7,750 nucleotides of DNA from Oscillibacter sp. (GTDB lineage Bacteria; Bacillota; Clostridia; Oscillospirales; Oscillospiraceae). The translations under genes and the position numbers were made by a program. Location: contig JAHHSA010000066.1 in the NCBI GenBank assembly GCA_020025475.1, forward strand, positions 1 to 7,750, written 5' to 3'. The notes below the pieces were generated by a model, which did not search any database, was not told the DNA's origin, and was given only the letters and a program-made list of their open reading frames with translations. Positions within the stretch are counted from its first letter, which is position 1. The number at the start of each line of letters is the position of its first letter. Below, piece after piece: positions 1 to 5,896 of the stretch.

Positions 1-9
1 ATAGAGACA

Positions 10-17
10 CCTCCCTT
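10..17 (-). promoter_or_regulatory. Ribosome binding site of a gene starting at the window edge
   Basis: Read leftward, bases 17 to 10 spell AAGGGAGG. Seven bases follow, and then AT at positions 2-1. If the next base outside the window is G, this is an ATG at ideal spacing. It lies 25 bases past the LCP stop codon, with no terminator between them, so the next gene is probably co-transcribed with the LCP gene. The product is outside the window and unknown. Confidence 0.7.
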
Positions 18-41
18 GGTGCAAAGAGCCGGATGGGACAA

Positions 42-1064
42 TCAGGAGGGAATGTTCAGGTCCTCCGGGACCCGGTCCTCTTCGTAGGGATTCAGATACG
101 TATTGACCAGTTCCAGCACGGCGTCCTTATCCAAATAAATGAAGGGAGACTTCCAATCACCGGGCAGGGTGGAAAAGGAGATGTTTTCCGGCCCCATGGA
201 GATCATTTCCGTGCACAGCCATACCAGATTGCCGGTGGTGAGACCGTCGGCCTTGACATAGGTTTTGAACACCTTGGCCAGCTCCGGAACATTGGGAATG
301 GTGGATACGGAGAGCATTTTTTTGGCTACAGCCTTTAAGAAATTCTGCTGTGTCTGCATCCGACCGATGTCCTCGCTGCCGTAGCCGGTGCCGTCGTTGT
401 TGTGGCGGAAGCGGACCACCTTGATCGCGTCCGAACCGTTGAGGTGGTGCATTCCCTTTTTAAAGTGAATGGAGAGGTTCTGGGTTGGGTCATCATAGTT
501 CATATTGACGGGGATTTCAAAGTCCACACCGTGAATAGCGTCCACAAGAGCCACAAATCCCTTGAGGTCAAGGGTGATGGTGTAGTCAATCGGAATGCCC
601 AGCTGGTCCGAAATCACGGCGGAGAGCCGCTCCATACCGCCAGAGTTGTAGGCGGCGTTGATCTTGTGGGACTTTCCACCGTAGATGCACTTAGTGTCCC
701 GTGGAATGCTGACTGCGTGGACAAAGCCCTCACCGGCATTTACAGTCACCAGCATATTGGTGTCGGCACCACCGTGGTCATCATCCAGACCGGAGACCAG
801 GATGGTGTAGCAGTCTGCCTTCCGCTGGCGGTGGGCACGGGCAGCGGCCTCGGCTCGCTCCGCTTCCTGCTGGGTTTCCGATTTCTGGGAGGACTGGGAG
901 TGAGAAAGGTCGGTGTGGACGGAATCATCCTGCCGGGGTGGGGCATCCGGTGCCCGGAAGATGCAGTGAGCACTGGCATACAGTGCGCTGGTGAGCAGGA
1001 CAGCGACGATCAGGAACGGAAGCGCACGATGGCGCTTCCGCTTGAGATGTTTGGGTTTGGACAT
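42..1064 (-). CDS. LytR-CpsA-Psr (LCP) family cell-wall ligase, membrane anchored
   Basis: LCP proteins are extracytoplasmic phosphotransferases that move undecaprenyl-phosphate-linked polymers, such as wall teichoic acid or capsule, onto peptidoglycan. The 340-residue protein has a basic cytoplasmic tail (residues 1-14, KPKHLKRKRHR), one membrane segment at about 15-33, a charged, low-complexity Q/E/A linker (about 55-82), and the LCP domain from about 85. The core shows GADTNML (99-105), SIPRDT (119-124), a KINAAYNSGG segment, VDAIHGVDFEIPV and the late RFRH...DIGRMQTQQ block. The basic SIPRDT Arg and the RFR arginines, which contact pyrophosphate in known members, are present. The arginine normally two residues before the first conserved Asp (RxDT) is Gly99 here. 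The ATG at 1064 was chosen because AAGGAG lies 11 bases upstream and a promoter sits at 1138-1166. The longer frame up to 1166 would begin inside the -35 box. The polymer handled cannot be told from sequence. Confidence 0.92.
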   Translation of the reverse strand: MSKPKHLKRKRHRALPFLIVAVLLTSALYASAHCIFRAPDAPPRQDDSVHTDLSHSQSSQKSETQQEAERAEAAARAHRQRKADCYTILVSGLDDDHGGADTNMLVTVNAGEGFVHAVSIPRDTKCIYGGKSHKINAAYNSGGMERLSAVISDQLGIPIDYTITLDLKGFVALVDAIHGVDFEIPVNMNYDDPTQNLSIHFKKGMHHLNGSDAIKVVRFRHNNDGTGYGSEDIGRMQTQQNFLKAVAKKMLSVSTIPNVPELAKVFKTYVKADGLTTGNLVWLCTEMISMGPENISFSTLPGDWKSPFIYLDKDAVLELVNTYLNPYEEDRVPEDLNIPS

Positions 1065-1137
1065 GGGACGATACGCTCCTTGCAGTGGGGACGGGCCCTC
1101 AGAAATCATGCTGGAAGATTGACATAAAATTTCTTCT

Positions 1138-1166
1138 ATTATAAAACATCTGCAAGAAAGCCGCAA
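1138..1166 (-). promoter_or_regulatory. Sigma-A type promoter of the LCP gene
   Basis: Leftward, TTGCGG (1166-1161) and a perfect TATAAT (1143-1138) are separated by exactly 17 bases. The expected transcript start is near 1131, giving a leader of about 65 bases before the ATG at 1064. It fixes the LCP gene as the start of its own transcription unit and argues against the longer start at 1166. Confidence 0.75.
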
Positions 1167-1275
1167 GCCTTAGAATTCTTCAGAAGTGCCGAATTTTACA
1201 CGGTCGCAGCAGTGACCGTCTGGAAAATCAAATATGGTGAACAAGTGTGGGGCAGGCTCGTCCCATGCTGCCCGG

Positions 1276-1308
1276 AAAAAAACAGCGGTCGTCAGCCGCT
1301 GTTTTTTT
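1276..1308 (-). terminator. Rho-independent terminator with perfect 13-bp stem, symmetric
   Basis: The arms 1276-1288 (seven A then CAGCGG) and 1296-1308 (CCGCTG then seven T) pair perfectly around a 7-base loop. Because A and T tracts lie on both sides, it can act in either direction. In the leftward direction it ends the small gene pair. The TGA stop of the second gene (1294-1292) lies in the loop, so the final codons form one arm of the stem. It also insulates the LCP promoter downstream. Confidence 0.9.
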
Positions 1309-1546
1309 CACTGTGTCCCGGCTGCTCCATGGCCGTCAGCTGCTCCAGAAGGGTTTTGATCTCGGCCAGAAGCTGATTTTGATAAGACAGGGAGCATTGG
1401 ATATAATGTATGACCGGTTCCCGCTCAGGACAAGGGGCCTGAATCTCGTGGGGCCAGCGGTGGACCGGCGGCTCCGGAGTGACCGGACGGACCTGGGTGA
1501 TTTTGTGTCGGTTCTGGTGACCATGCCCACAGGTTCGATTTGTCAT
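1292..1546 (-). CDS. Small unknown protein, 84 residues, second gene of a coupled pair
   Basis: I do not recognise the family. The ATG at 1546 has an excellent AAGGAGG ribosome binding site (revcomp of about 1554-1560). Its ATG overlaps the TGA of the preceding frame as ATGA, which indicates translational coupling. The N-terminal half (about residues 1-45) is rich in H, P, R and C (TCGHGHQNRHK, then a proline-rich stretch ending EIQAPCPERE) and is probably disordered. The C-terminal half (about 47-72, HYIQCSLSYQNQLLAEIKTLLEQLTAME) has the heptad-like leucine spacing of an amphipathic helix or short coiled coil. The stop codon is inside a terminator loop. There is no signal peptide or membrane segment. 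That the gene is real is well supported by its ribosome binding site, overlap and terminator; its function is open. Confidence 0.72.
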   Translation of the reverse strand: MTNRTCGHGHQNRHKITQVRPVTPEPPVHRWPHEIQAPCPEREPVIHYIQCSLSYQNQLLAEIKTLLEQLTAMEQPGHSEKNSG

Positions 1547-1725
1547 GGTGTCTCCTCCTTTCTGTGGTGCGAGGCCTGGATACTGCGGTATTTCTTTCGG
1601 GTGGCGATGCCGCCCCGAATGTGCCGCTGAGCCTTGTTGGTGTCCAGAACCTCTTTGACCTGCACATACAAAGAGCGGTTGAACTGCGGCAGCCGCTCGG
1701 AGATGTCCTTGTGTACAGACGACAC
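1543..1725 (-). CDS. Small basic unknown protein, about 60 residues, start uncertain
   Basis: I do not recognise a named family. The frame has a protein-like sequence: VSSVHKDISERLPQFNRSLYVQVKEVLDTNK, predicted helical, then the basic segment AQRHIRGGIATRKKYRSIQ and a charged tail KEETP. The basic second half could bind nucleic acid, but this is inference. The stop overlaps the next gene's ATG as ATGA, so the two are likely made together. The start is a problem: there is no in-frame ATG. The GTG at 1725 and TTG at 1752 are possible, and neither has a Shine-Dalgarno sequence. A TATAAT at 1777-1772 would give a very short leader. The 5' end may have been altered, or translation may be leaderless-like. 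A truncated remnant is the main alternative. Confidence 0.55.
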   Translation of the reverse strand: MSSVHKDISERLPQFNRSLYVQVKEVLDTNKAQRHIRGGIATRKKYRSIQASHHRKEETP

Positions 1726-1771
1726 AAAATGGAACGAACAATAAGTTGTCAAATCTCGAACTTATGGGCAA

Positions 1772-1777
1772 ATTATA
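1772..1777 (-). promoter_or_regulatory. Possible -10 element for the small gene pair
   Basis: Read leftward, bases 1777-1772 spell TATAAT in an AT-rich stretch (1770-1800). No good -35 box lies 16-18 bases upstream, and there is no TG extension, so this is only a candidate. A transcript starting near 1765 would cover both possible starts of the first small gene. Confidence 0.4.
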
Positions 1778-1900
1778 ATCTATATCAGGTTAAAACGTTG
1801 CATCAATTTTGGGCGGCTGGTTAGGCGGCCTGCCGGTGAAGCTAAAAGGCGGTCAGACTGCAGGCAAAAAAGGATCACCGGTTCCGGCGGGAGAACAGAA

Positions 1901-1950
1901 ACAGACGGCCCTGTTTTCAAAGCTTCCGCTATGAAAATAGAGCCGTCTGT
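1901..1950 (-). terminator. Long imperfect hairpin ending the yjiH transcript
   Basis: The outer arms ACAGACGGC (1901-1909) and GCCGTCTGT (1942-1950) pair perfectly. After one C.A mismatch, the inner arms 1911-1918 and 1933-1940 continue the stem with one G.T pair, and a short AGC/GCT stem closes a TTCC loop. Read leftward it begins 14 bases after the yjiH stop and is followed by a T-rich tail (TTTCTGTTCT). A second weaker pairing (CCGGTGA 1833-1839 with TCACCGG 1875-1881) lies further on. Confidence 0.7.
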
Positions 1951-1964
1951 GTGACCGGGTGCAT

Positions 1965-3302
1965 TCAGAAAATGAGGTGAGCGACCAGAGCAATGACGGG
2001 CAGGGTCACGATGGTGCGCTCCAGGAAAATCAGGAACAGATTCTTCAGGGAAACGGGGATCTTGCTGCCCATGATGATGCTGCCGATCTCAGACATGTAG
2101 ATGAGCTGGGTGACACTGGTGGCGGCTACCACGAATTTGGTCATGTCGCTCTGGAAGCTGCTGGCGATGACGCTGGGCAGGAACATATCTGCAAAGCCGA
2201 CGATCACGGTCTGGCTGGCAGCGGCGGCCTCGGGGATCTGCAGCAGCTTGTAGAAAGGAATAAAGACCACACCCAGGATCTTGAACACGGGGGTGTACTC
2301 TGCCACAATCAGGGCCAGAGTGCCCAAGGCCAGAATGACAGGCAGGGTGCCGAACCACATTTCAAACACGGTGACAAAGCCTTCCTTAAAGAAAGCGCCC
2401 ACGGTGGGAGCCTGGGAGGCCTTGTTCAGAGCCAGCTTGATGCCGTACTGAACGGGAGTGCTGCCTGCAGGAATGTCCTCGGGGTAGGGCTTTTCCACGC
2501 AGTAGGAATCGGGAACGCGGGACAGGGGAGGCAGCTTGGGCACGATGATGGCGGCCACAATACCGGCCAGACCCACAGTTAGATAGAAGGGGATGAACAT
2601 ATGGCCGAGGCCCACCTGCTCCACAACTACCAGGCAGAAGGTGATGCTGACGGCAGAGAAGGTGGTGGCGATGACGGTGGCCTCCCGCTTGGAGTAAAAG
2701 CCCTCTTCATACTGCTTGGCCGTGAGCAGTACGCCCACGGAACCGTCGCCCAGCCAGGAGGCAATGCAGTCCAGTGCACTTCTGCCTGGCAGATTAAAGA
2801 CCGGGCGCATGAGCTTGATGAGCAAGGCGCCAAAGAAGTCCAGCAGACCGAAGTTGAGCAGCAGGCTCAGCAGCAGACCTGCCAGCAGGAACACGCAGAC
2901 CAGAATGGGCATCAGGCCATGGATCACCAGACCGCCGGTGTCCTCGCTGAGGATCATCTCGGGCCCGACACCCCAGAAAAGCAGATTGGCAAAGACCCAG
3001 CCCAGCATCCGGATGACCAGCCAGATTCCCTTGACGTCAAACAGATTGTTCAGCTTTTCATGGTTTTGGATAAAGGGGATCTTGAAGAGCTTGTGGATAA
3101 TGGTAATGACTGCGCTGACGGAGATCAGCACATAGATGACAAGGGTGCTGTAGCTGCCCATCAGACTCAGCAGCGCGTTTGCAATCACGGCGATAGGGAT
3201 GGTCAGATTGCCGTCACTGCGGATGGGCGTTACAAACAGGAACAGACCAATCAGAGATGGAATCAGAAATTTGTAAAATGTTTTGTCCTTCAGAAGTTTC
3301 AT
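1965..3302 (-). CDS. yjiH: YjiH family polytopic membrane protein (nucleoside-recognition/Gate domain)
   Basis: This is a 445-residue inner-membrane protein of the YjiH family, which contains Gate (nucleoside recognition) domains. The substrate is not established, so a transporter role is family inference. Hydrophobic segments lie at about 12-26, 34-48, 53-69, 93-111, 130-152, 208-228, 236-255, 318-335, 338-354, 363-380 and 421-444. The conserved cytoplasmic or re-entrant loop WLGDGSVGVLLTAKQYEEGFYSKREATVIATTFSAVSITF (about 183-222) is the most diagnostic stretch, and a second Gate-like half follows residue 300 (FVTVFEMWFGTLPVILALG, then FADMFLPSVIASS). Length is normal for the family and no residue loss is visible. 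The ATG at 3302 has GGAAGGA about 8 bases upstream. The gene stands alone: its frequent partner gene yjiG is not in the window. It has its own promoter region and terminator, so it is a single-gene unit. Confidence 0.88.
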   Translation of the reverse strand: MKLLKDKTFYKFLIPSLIGLFLFVTPIRSDGNLTIPIAVIANALLSLMGSYSTLVIYVLISVSAVITIIHKLFKIPFIQNHEKLNNLFDVKGIWLVIRMLGWVFANLLFWGVGPEMILSEDTGGLVIHGLMPILVCVFLLAGLLLSLLLNFGLLDFFGALLIKLMRPVFNLPGRSALDCIASWLGDGSVGVLLTAKQYEEGFYSKREATVIATTFSAVSITFCLVVVEQVGLGHMFIPFYLTVGLAGIVAAIIVPKLPPLSRVPDSYCVEKPYPEDIPAGSTPVQYGIKLALNKASQAPTVGAFFKEGFVTVFEMWFGTLPVILALGTLALIVAEYTPVFKILGVVFIPFYKLLQIPEAAAASQTVIVGFADMFLPSVIASSFQSDMTKFVVAATSVTQLIYMSEIGSIIMGSKIPVSLKNLFLIFLERTIVTLPVIALVAHLIF

Positions 3303-3346
3303 AGGCTCAGTCCTTCCGTTTTATTGTCTCTCAGGAGAGCAGCGGG

Positions 3347-3401
3347 ATTGTATAAAAATTCAATAGCTTGTACATTTTATACTATTTCTCAAAAAAAGCA
3401 A
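3347..3401 (-). promoter_or_regulatory. Candidate yjiH promoter region
   Basis: Two overlapping cores are visible leftward. One is TTGCTT (3401-3396), 16 bases, TAAAAT (3379-3374). The other is TGTACA (3374-3369), 16 bases, TACAAT (3352-3347). Both are within the 140-base AT-rich gap between the recombinase terminator and yjiH. I cannot choose between them from sequence. Confidence 0.4.
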
Positions 3402-3442
3402 CCCCTGAATGAAAAAAACTTGAAAATAATGGCCTATCCTGC

Positions 3443-3482
3443 AAAAAGCATCCAGATTCCGGAGGAAATCGGGATGCTTTTT
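3443..3482 (-). terminator. Bidirectional terminator downstream of the recombinase
   Basis: The arms AAAAAGCATCC (3443-3453) and GGATGCTTTTT (3472-3482) form an 11-bp stem, with partial further pairing of GATT/AATC inside. T tracts flank it on both strands. It lies about 60 bases past the recombinase stop codon and separates that unit from yjiH. Confidence 0.82.
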
Positions 3483-3539
3483 AGAAGAAAACAGGAAATT
3501 CGCTCCACCGCAGACCGTACGGACAGATGGCAGATGCCA

Positions 3540-5051
3540 TTAGGAAAAACTGTATTTTGGCGCTTCCGGACAGCGGAGAGAGATATCCACGGTTCCGTCC
3601 TCTCCTACTTCAATTTTTTCAATCAGTTCTTTCAGCTGGGCGTTGGTCAGATTCCGTACGGAGATAAAGTCCTTGAAGCGCGCCATGACGTTTCTGACAA
3701 TGGCCTGGATGTCCTCTTCGTCCAGATCGTCCATTTGGAGGCGGCTTCGTTCTTCCTCCAAATGAGAAATCTCGTCTTTGCTGGCACCCAGCTTTCGATC
3801 CAGTTCCTCCCGCGTAATCAGGTCCTCTGCATAGAGATCCAGGAACTTGCTGCGCCTGGCTTCCAGCTTTGCAAGGCGTGCTGCCACGGTTTGGCGGTAC
3901 TCGTCCTGATCCTTGTTTTTCCTGCAACCGGAGAGCAGCTTTTCACGCAGACAGCTCTCCACTTTCCTCTGATTGTTCAACAGGTTGTGGAAATATTGGT
4001 CCAGCTGACAGATCAGTTCCTCCTCGTCCACGGCAGTTGCGTTTGCGCATTTGTCCGTGCCCTGACCGTTGCGCCTGCTGCAAACCCAACGAATATATGT
4101 ATGTTTGTAGGTGCGCACCACCCGGCGAAAGGACCATCCGCAGTACTTGCACACAATCAGTGTGGAAAACAGGTGCTTATTGCTCTGCCGCTTGTGATTC
4201 ACCCTGAACTGCTGGTTTCGTGTTTCCATCATCTGTCCGGCCTGCTGAAACTCTTCATCTGAGATGATCCGCAGCTCCGGCTTGTCCACAATAAACCAAT
4301 CCGATACGTCCCGATTCACGCGGGTTCCTGTCAGAAAGTCTCCGACCTCCTGTTTCCCATTGATGATTTTGCCCACATAGATAGGGTTGGTCAGAATTCG
4401 GCAGACGGCCTTTTGATTCCAGCTGCAATTCCGCTTGGTTTTTAGACCGCGCCGGTTCAGCAGATCGGAAATTTTACTGGCGCCGTAGCCGTCCTTCAGA
4501 TACCAGTGAAAAATCTGGTAGACGACAGCAGCTTCCCCCGGATTGACAGACAGGTTGAAATAGTCCCCCGGTGTTTTGTCGTAGCCGTAGACCAGATTGG
4601 GAACGCGGCCCTTTTCAGCGTTGATGTGCTTGCTGAATTTCACGCGCTTAGAGATGTTCCGCGACTCCTCCTGGGCCAGTGCGCCAAAGACGGTCAGCAC
4701 AAATTCGCTGTCGCCCATGGAGGTCATGTTGGCTGTCAGAAAAATCATGTCAATGCCAAGCGCTTTCAGCTTGCGAATGCTTTGGAGCAGATCCACCGTA
4801 TTGCGGGCCAGACGGGAAATGTCCTTGACCACAACGGCTGCGAAGAGACCCTGCTCTGCATCGTACATCATCTGCTGGAACTCTTTCCGATGCTTGATTC
4901 TGGTACCGGAGATGCCCTCGTCCGCATAGAGCCTGACCAGATCATGGCCGTTTTTTTGGGCATACTCGGCAAAGAAATTTTTTTGCACCTGCAAACTGTT
5001 CAGCTGATCTTCCTTGTCGGTGGAGACACGGCAGTAGGCCGCAATTTTCAT
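3540..5051 (-). CDS. Large serine recombinase (site-specific integrase/resolvase)
   Basis: The 503-residue enzyme has the three-part layout of large serine recombinases, which exchange DNA between short att sites through a phosphoserine link. The resolvase domain (about 1-150) carries YCRVST with nucleophile Ser10 and Arg8, plus KDISRLARN with Asp77, Arg80 and Arg83. The recombinase domain follows (about 155-270; YGYDK, LNRRGLKTK, ILTNPIYVGK). A zinc ribbon has Cys301, Cys304, Cys324 and Cys335. A long charged coiled coil (about 385-450) and a short C-terminal tail (IEKIEVGEDGTVDISL) end it. All key catalytic residues are present and the frame is intact, so it is probably active. The ATG at 5051 has AGGAGG about 7 bases upstream. 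A 43-codon gene starts 170 bases upstream and ends 38 bases before it. No phage structural, relaxase or resistance cargo is seen, so it is either the integrase of a very small element or a remnant. Confidence 0.95.
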   Translation of the reverse strand: MKIAAYCRVSTDKEDQLNSLQVQKNFFAEYAQKNGHDLVRLYADEGISGTRIKHRKEFQQMMYDAEQGLFAAVVVKDISRLARNTVDLLQSIRKLKALGIDMIFLTANMTSMGDSEFVLTVFGALAQEESRNISKRVKFSKHINAEKGRVPNLVYGYDKTPGDYFNLSVNPGEAAVVYQIFHWYLKDGYGASKISDLLNRRGLKTKRNCSWNQKAVCRILTNPIYVGKIINGKQEVGDFLTGTRVNRDVSDWFIVDKPELRIISDEEFQQAGQMMETRNQQFRVNHKRQSNKHLFSTLIVCKYCGWSFRRVVRTYKHTYIRWVCSRRNGQGTDKCANATAVDEEELICQLDQYFHNLLNNQRKVESCLREKLLSGCRKNKDQDEYRQTVAARLAKLEARRSKFLDLYAEDLITREELDRKLGASKDEISHLEEERSRLQMDDLDEEDIQAIVRNVMARFKDFISVRNLTNAQLKELIEKIEVGEDGTVDISLRCPEAPKYSFS

Positions 5052-5089
5052 GAAGGCACCTCCTTTCTCTTCGCACTATAGAAGGTTCA

Positions 5090-5221
5090 TCATGTAGGAT
5101 GCTGTTGTTTGGCCGCGCTCCTTTCTGACAGAATGGTTTCTGCGGCAGCCTGCATAAAAAGATTCAGAGCCAGATTGACAAAGGGCTCCTGGTTCTCGAC
5201 GGGATGAATATGGATGGTCAT
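5090..5221 (-). CDS. Small unknown protein, 43 residues, upstream partner of the recombinase
   Basis: I do not recognise it. The ATG at 5221 has a strong AAGGAGG site 8 bases upstream (revcomp of about 5230-5236), which is better support than most frames this short receive. The open frame extends up to 5314, but the upstream part has no such site. The product is an acidic to neutral helix: a short N-terminus MTIHIHPVENQEP, then the amphipathic stretch FVNLALNLFMQAAAETILSERSAAKQQ. The hydrophobic face is too interrupted for a clear membrane segment. It lies 38 bases before the recombinase, same strand, no terminator between, so the two are probably co-transcribed. A recombination directionality factor is possible in such a position, but such factors are usually longer and basic, so this is speculation. 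Confidence 0.62.
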   Translation of the reverse strand: MTIHIHPVENQEPFVNLALNLFMQAAAETILSERSAAKQQHPT

Positions 5222-5373
5222 GAGCTTGTCCTCCTTATCTTTCCTCACAAGCACATTATGAAGTCTCATCAGTTTTAGAACTGCTAGGTGGTGTGGCCAG
5301 ACGACTCCACTCATTCCAAACGAGGAAGAATATCATGCTCAAGAAATTCCATTGCTGCTTCTAATTAGAAAAA

Positions 5374-5532
5374 TCAAAGAAGCAGGCGGCTGCATTGCAG
5401 GTTATCCGATTTCAGAGCCAAGGCAATCAGCGTCTCGCACTCGTCAGGCGTCAAATAATACCTGTACTTCCTGAGCAACCATGCCCGGGACACTGTGAAT
5501 CGATACGCACCCGAGGTGTTTCTGATTTGCCG
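5374..5532 (-). pseudogene. Decayed or partial open frame, 53 codons, no start
   Basis: Between an in-frame TAG (5535-5533) and TGA (5376-5374), the leftward frame is open. Its second part, from Val at 5493, reads VSRAWLLRKYRYYLTPDECETLIALALKSDNLQCSRLLL, which looks like real helical protein. There is no ATG, and the GTG at 5493 has no ribosome binding site. A second frame over 5441-5542 is also open and follows an AAAGGAG (5549-5543), so a frameshift may have split one gene. I do not know the parent family. The flanks, 5222-5373, show only a small CAGTT/AACTG hairpin at 5270-5283 and nothing coding. Confidence 0.35.
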
Positions 5533-5552
5533 CTAGGATGACTCCTTTCTAA

Positions 5553-5590
5553 AACTCCACCCCAACCACAAATGTGGTTGGGGTGGAGTT
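5553..5590. repeat. Perfect 17-bp inverted repeat with AAAT loop
   Basis: The arm AACTCCACCCCAACCAC (5553-5569) pairs without error with 5574-5590 around a 4-base loop. Read leftward it is followed by TTTT and, a few bases later, AAAGGAG. Read rightward it is followed by a G-run with no T tract. It may be a leftward terminator or attenuator of the decayed frame at 5374-5532, or a mobile palindromic unit. No leftward gene lies upstream of it in the window, so a plain terminator has nothing obvious to end. Confidence 0.8.
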
Positions 5591-5836
5591 CTGAGGGGGG
5601 CGAATTATACCATGAAGTAAAATCATGTCAAGATTGCTGAGGGGCAGAAGAGTATGAAGAGACCTGAAAGGGAGCACCCCCCCTAACAGTGGATGAATGT
5701 AGGGAGGAGAACGGACTTTTCTCAAGCCAGAGAAACGATAAAAGGGAAGGAGGGGCGTACGACTGGATATAAAAGGTAAAACTCACTCCACAAGCGTTTC
5801 ACGCGGGGGCTGCAATTGACCCAATGGAGCAGAAGA
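5591..5836. other. Noncoding purine-rich stretch
   Basis: No credible gene is visible. The rightward strand is rich in GA runs (AGGGAGGAGAACGG, AAAAGGGAAGGAGGGG), with one weak hairpin TTCTC/GAGAA at 5719-5734 and one GCGT/ACGC hairpin near 5794-5804. Short frames, such as an ATG at about 5654, stop after about 10 codons. I could not match it to a known structured RNA. Confidence 0.5.
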
Positions 5837-5865
5837 TCCACAAATTCTTCCTTTTGTGCTATAAT
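5837..5865 (+). promoter_or_regulatory. Extended -10 promoter of the exonuclease gene
   Basis: TCCACA (5837-5842) is followed after 17 bases by a perfect TATAAT (5860-5865), which carries the TGC extension directly before it (5857-5859). The transcript would start near 5872, leaving a leader of about 25 bases with the ribosome binding site AGGGGG. Confidence 0.72.
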
Positions 5866-5896
5866 CAATTAGAATTCACAAATTTAGGGGGAAACC

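Noticed and set aside
402..1127. Rightward open frame of 241 codons
   Set aside because: It lies wholly opposite the well-supported LCP gene and shows no domain-like sequence.
1065..1166. Longer start of the LCP protein at 1166
   Set aside because: It would begin within the -35 box of a clear promoter and upstream of the predicted transcript start, and it adds non-hydrophobic residues before a normal basic-plus-membrane N-terminus.
1200..1273. Two 6-bp hairpins (ACGGTC/GACCGT at 1200-1219 and GGGCAG/CTGCCC at 1250-1273)
   Set aside because: Short stems with no T tract or known regulatory motif; within what chance can give in a 100-base gap.
1547..1771. N-terminal extension of the 84-residue small protein to a TTG at 1771
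   Set aside because: The ATG at 1546 has an ideal ribosome binding site, and the extension is an out-of-frame reading of the first small gene.
2601..4262. Long rightward open frame of 553 codons
   Set aside because: It is antisense to both yjiH and the recombinase and crosses their intergenic gap, has a Q/H/D-rich composition typical of a reverse-strand shadow, and lacks a ribosome binding site.
5222..5314. Longer version of the 43-residue protein up to 5314
   Set aside because: The upstream ATG has no ribosome binding site and the AAGGAGG sits just before the ATG at 5221.
5640..5770. Possible structured RNA or intron in the purine-rich stretch
   Set aside because: Only weak short hairpins are visible and no known RNA core could be recognised.
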